Shown here piece by piece: positions 22,701 to 32,355 of a DNA stretch of 64,000 bases. Source of the DNA: Tribonema minus (lineage: Eukaryota; Sar; Xanthophyceae; Tribonematales; Tribonemataceae). Within the stretch, counting starts at the first letter, position 1; every line of letters begins with the position of its first letter. The position numbers and the translations under genes are program-made. The stretch spans positions 310,001 to 374,000 of the forward strand of contig JAFCMP010000030.1 in NCBI GenBank assembly GCA_017506865.1. The letters run 5' to 3'. The notes beneath the pieces were generated by a model. It was not told the DNA's origin, made no database searches, and was given only the letters and a program-made list of their open reading frames with translations.

Positions 22701-23708
22701 AACGACGCCAGCTGGAGGTGGATTTTACGAAAGGGTTGCAAATGAGCCAAGGCTTTATGCTGCCGGTGTGGCGATACTCAGCCAGCAAGATTTTAGCTGG
22801 ACATGTCAATGAAGTGGCTAGCCTTTGACTGCCACGAGCCGCTGTTGGACGGCCAAGAAGAAGGCACCGGTGGAGATGCTCTTAAGATACAGCAAGCCGG
22901 TGTGGCGCCTTCTCGTTGACAACTTGCTCCAACATCATGATGGTCTGGCAGTGTCAACAACACGGTCATGTTGTGCATGCCAACAAGTTGCATTGAGGAC
23001 AGAGCGACAGCTAGTCGCCTTCCGCTTCGTAGGCCGCCACAGTATCGACCATCTCCTTATCAGGTGGTCCAAGGAAAATGCACCAAATGCACCATGTCGA
23101 GCTGCAGATGAATGATCACTGCGATTGCCAACGATAACTGCATCGATGCAGCGGGAACAGCGTTTCAAACGACGCCTGGCTCCCACCTAGACCCAGAACA
23201 GAAAAGCCGGCAAACTCACCTCAGGGTTGTGAAGGATGCTCTGGATCTCTCGGGTGGCGCTGGATACGGCCTGGTCGGAGCCCTCGATCATCACATGCAG
23301 GGGCTCGTCGGCATCATGGTCATCGCCGGGCTTGGGGTTGCTGCCTCGCCCCCGGATCTGTATCTTGGCTCCCGTCTTCTCTTGCATGGCTCGGATGGTA
23401 CTCCCCTTGGGGCCAAGAAGCATGCCCATGATGCTGCCCCCGCGAGCCAGGTGCTCCGGGATGGGAACCTTGTTGCGCTTGGAAGCCCCAAAGCCAGCGC
23501 CGCCCCCCCCATTGCCGTAGGACGAGGGAGCCTCCACTTGCTCGCTCCAACGTGCCTTTCGTTTCCCCAGCTCGGTGGATGCCTCGAGGCCAAAGGAAGG
23601 CGTAGAGGACATCATGCTGGCGCCAACGGGTGCGCCACCGCCGGCAAGACTGGCGGAAAGCTTGGCGGCTATCGCCGCTGCGCGGGCCTTCGCTGCCTCC
23701 GCTGCCAT
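16716..23708 (-). CDS. Four-KH-domain RNA-binding protein (FUBP/KSRP- and SF1-like)
   Basis: Eight exons (5' to 3': 23708-23220, 22038-21754, 21087-20839, 20014-19781, 19141-19055, 18633-18472, 18134-17559, 16982-16716) join with all introns in phase 0, giving 782 residues. KH1 (about 90-160) is SF1/STAR-like: MLLGPKGSTIRAMQEKTGAK, then IRGRGS and DEPLHVMIEG. KH2 has VVIGRGGENIQRIQREFGVN, KH3 has VGLVIGKGGATIKGIQ, and KH4 has VGLIIGKAGNTIKEMQ. All carry the GxxG loop, so they should bind single-stranded RNA or DNA. A ~190-residue Pro/Gln/Tyr-rich region (PQYGAPPPGY repeats) follows. The last exon begins QFWQYAAYYGERVAREQYG, resembling the Tyr-rich C-terminus of FUBP proteins. A splicing or mRNA-regulatory role is inferred. 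Introns 4 and 5 contain duplicated exon-junction fragments. Exact exon ends are by eye. Confidence 0.9.
17105..17440. repeat. Degenerate minisatellite in the last KH-gene intron
   Basis: About 15 imperfect units of 18-25 bp built on GAGCACTGATGCATGGTTT and GAGCACTGCTGCAATGGACT variants. It fills most of the 576-bp intron between exons 7 and 8. Confidence 0.85.
18641..18660. repeat. G20 run (C20 in the transcript) next to the KH4 acceptor
   Basis: On the - strand this is an uninterrupted 20-C tract ending seven bases before the exon 6 junction (ACTGCAG|ATC). It acts as the polypyrimidine tract. Confidence 0.9.
19236..19262 (-). repeat. Decayed copy of the KH4 exon start
   Basis: Reads CTGTTGCAG|GTGCCCGATGACAG on the - strand (VPDDSVDI). 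It parallels the real exon 5 start at 19141 (ATGTTGCAG|GTACCGGACGAC, VPDDRVGL) about 120 bp further on, so the acceptor region has also been duplicated. Confidence 0.7.
19400..19845 (-). repeat. Tandem copies of a KH-exon 3' end with splice donor
   Basis: The true exon 4 end (coding VIDAGVQGLAPPGGSATIVQ, then GTACGTG) is followed in intron 4 by three copies about 130 bp apart. They lie near 19655-19710, 19530-19600 and 19400-19470. The middle copy keeps TTTGCAG as acceptor, a 61-bp body coding VIDASVQGLAPPGGSATIVQ, and a GTACGT donor. The others are more decayed. Confidence 0.88.
20022..20038. repeat. G17 run (C17 in the transcript) next to the KH3 acceptor
   Basis: On the - strand a 17-C tract ends just before TCTGCAG|GTGGGC, the acceptor of exon 4. 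It forms the polypyrimidine tract of that intron. Confidence 0.9.
20398..20545. repeat. ~73-bp tandem duplication in a KH-gene intron
   Basis: Two copies share GCGCTG, CACAAACTTCAAC and TTTTGGCATGG in the same order and spacing. Confidence 0.8.
20547..20609. repeat. TTAGGG-type array between 23-bp direct repeats
   Basis: A (CCCTAA)3 core is flanked by two identical 23-bp copies (20547-20569 and 20587-20609), each beginning ACCCAACTCATGTGCG. This could be a scar of break repair that captured telomeric repeats, or a tandem duplication spanning them. Confidence 0.88.
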
Positions 23709-24137
23709 GCTGCTGTGTGTGTGAGTAGCGTTTTTCAGCTTTTTTATTAGGTTCACCCACAGTACACTACATCGGCAGTGTACTGTACATCGGCATACAA
23801 CGTATTGTTGTCCTGGTGCTTTCAAGAAGCAAGAGTATCTGTGATCCTCCATGTGTCTGTGATCCTCCATGTCACCAGCAGAATGCATCAGCTTTGTTGA
23901 AAGTTCAGGTGCACACGATTGGCTCTCTTGCACCGAAAACGAGAACCAGTAGAAGCTACCACCGCATGCGGACACGTCAGGGCCAAAACTCTGTATGTAC
24001 ACGGCGGGCGATCGTAAATCTGTCATGTATGTACAAGGCGGGCGATCATAAATCTTTCATGGGCATCTGTCGAATCAAATATCAACAGACACTGCCACCA
24101 CCGAAGCACGGAACACCACCACACATCATGAATGTCG

Positions 24138-26235
24138 TCACATGGCCACGATGCTCGTCTTCTTGCGCGAGACGAGAATGCGGTGATGCCGCAGCTGCAG
24201 CTGCGGCGGCTCCGCGCCGCCGCGCCCCTCGCGCTCCGACCCCTCACTCGGCAGCTTGAACCGCATCGGCTGCTGCGCCTGCTGCTGCGAAGGCGTCACT
24301 GCCGGCTCCATCTTGTCCAGCAAACTCGCATCAGCGCCGCGCGACCTTATTCGGATGGCGCCCCCAGTGCCTGCCCCCGATACCAGCGGCCTCCTCCGGT
24401 GGGGCCGCGCGGGAGCCGCCACCGCTGCTACCGCCGCCGCTGTCGCCGCTGCCGCCGCGACCGCCGGCTGCGGAGCGCTGCCACCAGGGGACTCCACAAT
24501 GTGCTCCGCGAGCAGGACCTCCTGCTCGGGGGTCAGCGCGACGTCCACCACGAGGTCGCTCTCGTTCGCCTTGTGCGACAGGTAGATGTTCCAGAAGAGT
24601 CCCGCAAAGGAGCCCACCACGGGCCTGTTGGTGACGGGCACGAAGCGCGAGTTGAGGAGGCCAACGAAGGGCCAGTAGCACGCGCCCGCAGCAGTCGTCT
24701 CCAGGAGGTCCTGCCGAATTTTTCTGTCCACCGCGTCCCAGCCTTTGCCCTCCATGAGTGTCATGCTCGCGAACTGGATGCTGATCATGGGGGGCATGCA
24801 CAGCTGCGGGGCGGGGGCGGGGCGTCGCGGGCGGAAGTGGCGTGCGACATGCGCTTCAGTGCTTGGCGTTGGTGCACGGTGCGGCGTGCGCGCCTGCTGA
24901 GTTGGCCAACAGAGCATCCGGGCGAAGCGTGCTGGCGATTGACTGACTCACTGTTGTGTTTGTCGGTGACAACAGGCACAAAAATGCACATCACTAACCA
25001 GCTGTCGTCAGGATACGCAGAAGGGTCTGCGCGTTGAGCATCATTGCCATTCTGTCATACCCGCTTCTGTTTGTGGTGATGTGCAATGTACCGATCATTG
25101 GCGCAGCCATTGCAGGCATGCGTTTGCGTGCAGCGCATTACGTGCATGCAACTGCGAACACCTATCAGAAGCTGGATGAAAACTTGCTGGTGCCCGCGCC
25201 GCATGAACATTTCGTCCTACACTGTCACCATGCCTCAAGTAACAGTGCTGAGCTAATGCCAAGCATGAGAGAAACACAGCAGATATGGTTCCATCATTGA
25301 CAGGGCTGCAAGCAATGCAGCGACGCACGGACCTTGTGCGCCAACACAAATGAGCTCTGAAAAAAACAGCAACAGTATACTCTGTGGCAACTATGATGTC
25401 AGCTTTAAAGATGCATAGCCACAGCTTTTGTGATGGTTGGTGAAACACCGCCACCACCTAAACAGTGAAAGCCACCTTTCACATGTCGCCCTTTTGGAGT
25501 GCTCGCTCGTTCGCCACAGCCGCTGTGAATCGTCACATGCGCAATACTGTTGCACGAAGCCACGTTTCAGGAGGCATGCTGTATGTATGCATGTATAATT
25601 GCACCTTGACCGCAGCGCCCTCCTGAGGTCAACGATGCGACACACACTCACCAGTTGTACGGCCAGCTTCCCCAGCATGGCCTTCACATGCCGCCCTGGG
25701 AACAGCCGTTCCGCTGCATGGTTCCAGCCTATGGACAGCGGCGTCAACACAAAAATGCCTGTGCCAGCGATCCTCGCCGTCCGCGCCATATTCCATTTCC
25801 AGTGCAGCTTATCGTCCGCCTCCATGACTTGGCATGCGACATCGCCTGCAGACACAGCCGTAACAGGATAATGAAAGTGAATCATCATAGAAGAAGGTGT
25901 ATGACCCAGTACATCATGCACGAGAACCCCTGCTTTTGGGGGTACAACTCAATATGCGCAATCATCAGCGCACCAGGCACAGAGGCCAGGCCTTCACATG
26001 TGGTACTTCACCTTTGCCGCCACCACGTTTTATGACGCGAAGTGCACTCCGTATGGGTGCGTTGCCATCATTAGTGTTCCACTACATGCACCAATGCTTT
26101 TTCACAGTTTTGAAACCGCGCTTTGTTGATACCTGCAGCCCCCGCGGACCCAATGAAGGCCGCTGTCTGCCAGAGTTTCAGCTTCTTGGCAATAACCAGC
26201 AGCGGTTGTGCTTTCTGGAACACCACTTCTCCCAT
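24138..26235 (-). CDS. Mpv17/PMP22 family membrane protein with long C-terminal tail
   Basis: Exons 26235-26133, 25845-25652 and 24803-24138 give 320 residues with agreeing phases. The family comprises four-TM proteins of the mitochondrial inner membrane, peroxisome or plastid, implicated in metabolite or small-solute passage. The core reads FIGSAGAAGDVACQVMEADD (across join 1), R-TARIAGTGIFVLTPLSIGWNH, then MEGKGWDAVDRKIRQDLLET, YWPFVGLLNSRFVPV and the terminal signature FWNIYLSHKAN. Family members normally end soon after this signature; here about 120 further residues follow, first Ala-rich, then basic and Gln-rich. The first in-frame ATG (26235, MGEVVFQKAQPLLV) is used. The N-terminus is short, so an upstream exon is possible. 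Confidence 0.86.
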
Positions 26236-26479
26236 CAGGCGGATTGCCTGCCCCTCCCTGCTCCTGTCTCCGCTGCGGTTCACAGTTGAAACTCAGAGCG
26301 TCGACAAACACCTCAGGGGCGCACCCAGCAAGTGGCCCAGCGACCTACGCCAATCATGAATGAAAGGCTCGCCGACACTGTCCACCTCTTTACACTACGC
26401 AACGGTACGTCGAGACGTCGAGCTAGCACAGGTAGGAAGTAGGGGCATCACCAGAACCCCGGGACAGTTCTCGGGACCA

Positions 26480-26585
26480 TGACGAACTTCAACTGGCCAA
26501 CTTCTTGGGTTGGAACACCATTCTGCCCCAGCAGGCGGACTGCCTTTCCCCTCCTCGGCTGACTCCGCTGTTCACACTTGCCCCA
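26480..26585. repeat. Partial duplicate of the Mpv17 first exon
   Basis: It aligns with 26180-26285: shared GGCGGA(C/T)TGCCT, GGAACACCA and TGACTCCGCTG / TGTCTCCGCTG blocks in order. The copy lies about 300 bp upstream of the start codon and is too diverged to code the same peptide. Confidence 0.65.
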
Positions 26586-26851
26586 GGGTAGGCTGAAGTT
26601 TCGGGGTATGGCCGGTGATTATTGATTCAGGGGGTTAGCTCGGGGCAGCGGGCAGCAACTTCTACTCTCATTTACGTGTTGCCACTGGCAGCTCGCGTTC
26701 TCGTTTGTCGTCATGTTGCTGGCTGACGATAGTGATCCTTATGCTACTGGAACCATCAGCGGTGGCAAGAATCGCAGGAAGTGTCAGGGACGACAGACAG
26801 AGCCAACCTGCCTCACAGTCAAACCAGGCCATCCACATCGCGCCGAGCGAC

Positions 26852-27580
26852 ATGACGAGGGATCGAGCAGTTGTGCTACTCCTTTGCGGCCTGCTGGCTG
26901 GTGTAAGCAATGCCGTGGAGTGCTTTGTGGGGTTGCGAGCGGACCGAGGGACGCTGATCTCCACCGCCACAGGTGTGCGCTGCATCGCCAGCGACGATGT
27001 CAGCACCAGCGGAGCGCCCGGAGGGGGCAACGTGATGACTGCAGCGTCGGCGCTCAATAGCACCACCTTACTCAGCCTCGGACTGACGCCAACCGCCAGC
27101 TGCGCCGACGTCATTGCAAACGCCAGGCAGGCCGACACCAACGTCACATGCTGCAGCGCGGACTACTGCAACACGGGCTTCACCGACCTCCTGGATCCGA
27201 CCACTCCCTGCGACGGCACGCGCGCGAGCCTCACGTGGTCCCCTCGCCCTGACATCGGCGCCCTCGTGCAGGTCCGGGACGTCACCGTTCAGCTCAACCC
27301 CGCGCCCGCCACATTCGACATGTGCTTCCCCAGCGACGCGGTCATCCGCAGCGCCTTCTACGACTTGTCGACCCCCCCTCAGGGGGGCCAGCCCCCGCCT
27401 GAAGCGACCGCAGGAGCAGCAACGCTCACCATCGATGACTGCGGCACGTCCACGCCAGACACCCCTCATGACTTTACATTCGCTGCTGACGGCACGTGCA
27501 GTGCATCACCCAGAAGCGGCGGGGGGGGCGGCGGCGGGGGGGGGGCACCGGCAGTGGCACCCGCTTCAGTAGGGCCGTAG
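26852..27580 (+). CDS. Secreted Cys-rich protein with Ly6/uPAR-like CCxxDxCN motif
   Basis: Single-exon frame of 242 residues. Met 26852 is chosen because a clean signal peptide follows (RDRAVVLLLCGLLAGVSNA, cleavage before VEC). An in-frame upstream ATG at 26705 would bury it. The mature N-terminal ~75 residues hold six Cys in the order C-x19-C-x(~38)-C-x(~14)-CC-x4-C, starting VECFVG and ending TNVTCCSADYCN. The CCxxDxCN ending is the signature of Ly6/uPAR three-finger domains, best known from animals. Three NxT/NxS sites fit secretion. A second domain of ~130 residues with four Cys (ATFDMCFP, IDDCGTS) and a Gly/Pro tail follows. No GPI-type hydrophobic C-terminus is seen. Function is unknown; an adhesive or surface role is speculation. 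Confidence 0.72.
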   Translation: MTRDRAVVLLLCGLLAGVSNAVECFVGLRADRGTLISTATGVRCIASDDVSTSGAPGGGNVMTAASALNSTTLLSLGLTPTASCADVIANARQADTNVTCCSADYCNTGFTDLLDPTTPCDGTRASLTWSPRPDIGALVQVRDVTVQLNPAPATFDMCFPSDAVIRSAFYDLSTPPQGGQPPPEATAGAATLTIDDCGTSTPDTPHDFTFAADGTCSASPRSGGGGGGGGGAPAVAPASVGP

Positions 27581-27590
27581 AGTTGGAGGT

Positions 27591-27595
27591 TGTAA
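27591..27595 (+). terminator. TGTAA polyadenylation signal
   Basis: TGTAA lies 10 bp past the stop of the Cys-rich protein, with a second at about 27779. Confidence 0.45.
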
Positions 27596-27960
27596 GCAAG
27601 CGTCGATGCTTGTGAGCGCATTCAGTGCTTGCCAGGGCAGGTAAACGACACAGGTCCTGTTGAGACAGCTCCGTCATCAGAAGCCTGCTTTCAGCTCATC
27701 AGACTCTTGGATCACCATGGTGTTCTGCACTCCTCACATGGGCTGTCCATATGATCACTTTCAGGCGGATAGCGTCAGTTGTAAATAGAGCTGAGGGAGC
27801 GCAGTGACATGCGCTGAGCATAGCCTCGAGACATCACATCAGCTTCAGATACAGACCTGCTACCTCCACGTGTATCTACTCGCAGATATGCCTGCCATTT
27901 CCATCATGATGCGAACAACAAACACTAATTTCACAGAAGTCTGCTGGCTCTGATGTGCTC

Positions 27961-27997
<37 letters not shown>

Positions 27998-29227
27998 CGC
28001 CTCTTGTGATGCCATAGTGAGCAATGCTCAGCTTAATGCTGTGGTGCGTGCCAAATCGCGCAGGTGCAGGAACAGAAGCTGTGCATCACCAGATACGATG
28101 CCAATGAATCAATAAATCATTGGCAACGATGTTTGAAATGCATGTGTGCATTGCGGTGCATGAAGATCCTAGATTTGTCACGTGCTACATCTTGTTCGTG
28201 ATCCCAGCACAGCATACAGGGCGTGGATGTCCAGTGCAGAGGTTGTGTCCTGATGCTAGAGGCAAGCCATGTGGATGTGCATGGGTAGACAACTGCTGTT
28301 GGCGTGCTGGAGCAGGTTTTGTGCCCTGCACTCACTCTGCTGCCAAGCATTCTCATGTGCAATGTGTACATTAGTTGACAAAGAAGGCAGCGCCTGTATC
28401 AGTTGGTGCGTGCGTTGCCTTTGAAAATGCGCATGCTGCGTTAAACCCTGTACAGCATCACAGTGCAATGCCCAGCCAGAAAAACAGCAGGCGATCAAAC
28501 TCATCACACAGCATGTGTCACGTAGCATGATGACGAGCTCAAGTGAGTGCCAGGGCTGCTGGCACTGCTCATTGGTTGGACACCAGCCGATATCAGCTGC
28601 ACTCTGCCAATGCATGCTTTCTGAAGCAATGGCATGTCTGCTGGCTGACCAACAAGCTAGAAGCGCTGCAATCTTGCGATGCATTGCAGATTGTTCGAGT
28701 GAGACAGGACGCCAATGGACACGTCTGCACAGCTGGCACGCAACATTGTGCAGGCAGGGCTCGTCCAACATTGCCAAATCAAGTACCCATATGCCAAAAC
28801 ACCGAAGTCCATCAAGGGCCCACACACACAGCGCGAGCAGAAACAAATCCAGTGCCAGACGGCAGAGCACGAAAAAGTAGAAGCGTGCAGCATGCAACTG
28901 CCATTGTCACCGCTGTTATTAAGGTAGCGCACACAGAGAAAGAGACGCATGTAGGCCTCGTAGCGCCCGCATGAACGCACATGCACTAAATCCAAACGAC
29001 CATTTTGTGTCAGCACACCAACCGTGCGCAGGCAGGCCCAGCTGTCGTCTCTGCCTGATATGTCACCTGTACAATTGCGTGGTTTAGCTCACGGCCCGGG
29101 CTGTAATTGATGAGCAGCCCTGATGGCCGGACCACCTAACCCTAGCTCCCCCCCCCCCCCCCCCCCAACCCTACCCTTCCCCAACAAAAAGGGCTACTAC
29201 AGGCATGGTGTGAGCCCGTGACAGTGC
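27596..29227. other. Gene-free region between convergent genes
   Basis: Contains the (TG)16 tract and a C19 run at 29148-29166. Several short frames on both strands show no family resemblance. It should include the 3' UTRs of the Cys-rich and EEP genes. Confidence 0.5.
27963..27994. repeat. (TG)16 microsatellite
   Basis: Uninterrupted TG dinucleotides. Confidence 0.97.
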
Positions 29228-32200
29228 TCACGCCTGTGCGTCGCGCGCAGATCGGGCCTGTGCCTGTGGCCAGTCTATCCTGACCTGTAATGGCCGGTGG
29301 TCGCTAAGGGCAAAACTCCGGTTCCACCGGCTATCGTCCACGCCCTTTGGCAGCAGCAGCGCTTTACCGATGCTGAGCCCGGGTGCCCCTGCTCCCCCCT
29401 CCCCTTCCTGCTGCGATTCCCCCTCCGGCGACTCCCCCCTGCGCTGATGCTGCGAATCAGCCAGCCCCAAAACCCAAACATGGTCGACCTGAGATAGACA
29501 CGCAGGAGTGCGCCAAGACCACAGCTGGTGAGCAATGCATATCAGAGTTGGTGCTGAAGGTGAAGTTGCCACAAATTAGAGGTGATGAGCAATGCGACAG
29601 CAGGAACAATCACTGCATTTGAGTCCTACAGCAGAGCTTGTCAGCACAGTACATCACGGACGATTGGCGAGGTTCCCTTGGTTTTGCTGATCCGTTGTCA
29701 TGCTGAGATATGCCACAGCAGCTGATCATTCAACTGAATAAGCAAAGCGCGTCCTGGCATTTACAGCAGCTGATCATTCAACTGAATAAGCAAAGCGCGT
29801 CCTGGCATTTGCTCAGTCTGCCCACGTAACCCTAACCTTGACCCCAATCCTCAAGTGGTAGGATGCTTGAGTGTGAGCATGGTGTCACCACGCTTGTGTT
29901 CGTTGACGCATGGAGGCACCAATGCACAAATCCACACTGTGAGTTGTTGTCGCCTGCAAGCAATTGACAGTGAGCTGCATATGTACACAAGATCCTGGCA
30001 ACATGACAGTTGACTTGAAGTACAACTTGAAGATATCTACGTGCATGCATATCACTTGGTGATCGCTATGCGGATTTCCAATTCTCGCACAGAGATGAAG
30101 CACGCGTTACTTCAGTCGCACGCCTGCGCACGCGCTGCCTCACACATACCGTTTGCAGCTGATTTACATGGCGATTCTGACACATGAACGATGCTGCATC
30201 GTTCTGAGCGCTGCTGCACGTCCATCGCACTGTGAAGCAGCAGCTGTATGCCAACCTGACAAATTCTTGCTGGTGCCAGGAACACACCAATTTGCTGCCA
30301 CCGCATGCACAATGGCGAACAACGTGTGCGAGCACCTCTCCTCAACGGACTGCAGAGCCACTCTGTCTCTATGATACTTACAAAGGACACTCTGTAGGCA
30401 ACCATGTTCATCATTACATGAAAGGCTGGCCTACTCACCATGACTTCCTCGGCGTTGTGATTGTAGTGCGTCACCACGTGCTTGTCCGTGGAGTGCAGAG
30501 TGCTGAAGGCGCTCTTGTACCCCAGGTCCCGCAGATGCGCGCACACCGGGTCCGATTCTTCAACATTGAAGTCCCCGACTATGACGCGCGGCGTGTCAAC
30601 CGCCAGCCCCTCCTGTTCCGCAAACTCATCCAGCGCCGCCGTCACGCCCTGTATTTGCTGCTGCTGCAGCTGCCGGTCAAACAGATTGTGCGGGAAGCTG
30701 CGAAGCAGGAAGGAGCAAAAAGGTGTGTTTTGTGCGTAAGTGGCACACTTGACTGAGCGTTCCTGCGGAGGAGGCGTACTTCAACACTGTGTTTAACTTG
30801 ACGGCGCGCAGGAAGTGTGCTCATGAGCTGCTTCATCGGCGCCCTCGTGGCTGTGATGTGGTGGTGGCGTCTATTGCAACAATGCAGCATGGGGAGCGCA
30901 TTGTTGCTGAGGGCGGATGAACGCCTCCAATGATGCCTGTTTGTGCAGTTCGCTGCCAAGCCAGCAATCGTTTTCATAATTGTGCAACAAGCATTGGCTC
31001 AAATGCAGGGCTCGTTGAACAGTGTGGAGTATGCTGAGGGTGCGACCAAGGTAAAAACCAAGGCACACCACATGTGACGAGGGCTGAAATCGACAACTGG
31101 AGGGCTAGGCATCTGATGGTGGCTGCACAGGAGTATTGCAAGACACCTGCAATGTGGTGCGAATTGTGGGATCAACCTGGTGAGAACAGTTGTTTGCAAG
31201 CTACAGGACGTTGATGATGCGTGTCGCTTTGAAGTGGAGGCAACTCAAATCTTGTACACACATCACAAGAACTGCTGAAGGCCCAGAACAAAAGCATACC
31301 AAGCTGAGCCCCACGATGGCGTGCTTGTGCAGTGCTAGTGTTTGCTGGCGCAAGGCTAACTAACGCCTACGATCACTGACGCCTACGATCAGCGCATTTA
31401 TATCATATTGCATCGCACTTGCGGACTGCACCAGCACCAGATGTCGGATCTAACGCATCTAGGGCGAGCGAGCATAACACACGACTCACGTGAGGTGGCA
31501 GTTTGCCAACAGGAAGTCCCGTCCTCCCTCCGGCTTCACGTGCAACAGCAGCGCCACCCGGTTTCCAATGCTGCAGAGCGACACTCCTTGTGCTGCAGCA
31601 GCCGCCGCGCTGCCCTTCCGCAACAGAATCGCGATGCCATCTGCCTTGTGCCCCGTCCGCTGCTTGGTGAAGAAAGAGTACTCCTGCTCGAGCTGCTCGC
31701 GAAACAGCTCCTGGTAGGCATCCTGGAACCAGTACTCCTGAAAGCAGATGATGTCGCTGCCCGTCATCGACTCCTTCACGAATTCGACCGTGCTGCGAGC
31801 CCTGGCCCTCCACATGGCATCGCACTCGCTCTCCCTGGAAGGCCTGCCCTGCCAGGTCTCCTTCAGTGACTCTAGCAGTCCACCTTCAGGGTCGACCGAC
31901 TGTGGCCGAAGACCCTCTTTCCGCAGCGCTTGCTCGTCGATCCTCTTGTAGACCGGCGCAAGCAGGTTAAACGTCGTAAGAACCAGGCTGCCTTGACCCG
32001 CTCCCCGGTGGCGAGGGCTTCTGCTGGTGTTCGCGACGTGGTGGCTATGACGCACTGATTGCTGTGCCACAGCGTCTGCAGGTGTCGGCTCGCGTCCCCT
32101 CTGCCTGATGCCGCTCATGTTGCTGACAGTTGGCTTGAGGAAGGTGTCTGCGTCGTCAACCCTGTACGCCCTGCGCGTCTGCCTTCCTCGCCGGTGCCGC

Positions 32201-32355
32201 TGCACCGACGTCGTCGAGACGAAGGCTGTGCCACCAGCTGAAAAACTCGATGTACGCACCCAGCGAGAGCCAGCCGCTGGAGTAGCAGAATGTTTCGCGC
32301 TCGCCGTTGCTATACTCAGCACAAACAGGCAAGCCTGCAGGCTTGACTGGAGCAT
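29228..32355 (-). CDS. Endonuclease/exonuclease/phosphatase (EEP) family enzyme
   Basis: Exons 32355-31490, 30697-30439 and 29488-29228 join with agreeing phases into 461 residues. EEP fold enzymes are metal-dependent phosphoesterases acting on nucleic acids or phospholipids. The catalytic set is complete: LTTFNLLAPVYKRI (Asn), IICFQEYWF (Glu), ANCHLTFPHN across join 1, VIVGDFNVEE (Asp and Asn), and FALSDHRPLQV (final Asp-His pair). The RESEC-W-R spacing and LTFPHN resemble the plant EEP subgroup typified by Arabidopsis At1g02270/At5g54130, some of which carry EF hands; none is seen here. The N-terminus (MLQSSLQACLFVLSIATASA) looks like a signal or targeting peptide, followed by ~90 Arg/Ser-rich residues. 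The substrate is not predictable. Confidence 0.9.
29715..29810. repeat. Perfect 48-bp tandem duplication in an EEP-gene intron
   Basis: Two identical adjacent copies begin ACAGCAGCTGATCATTCAAC. They lie in the intron before the last exon. Confidence 0.92.

Noticed and set aside
26705..26851. Longer start for the Cys-rich secreted protein
   Set aside because: It would place 49 residues before a well-formed signal peptide; Met 26852 is the better start.
28950..29110. - strand segment reading INYSPGRELNHAIVQ that looks conserved
   Set aside because: Too short, no splice context linking it to the EEP exons, and no family recognised.
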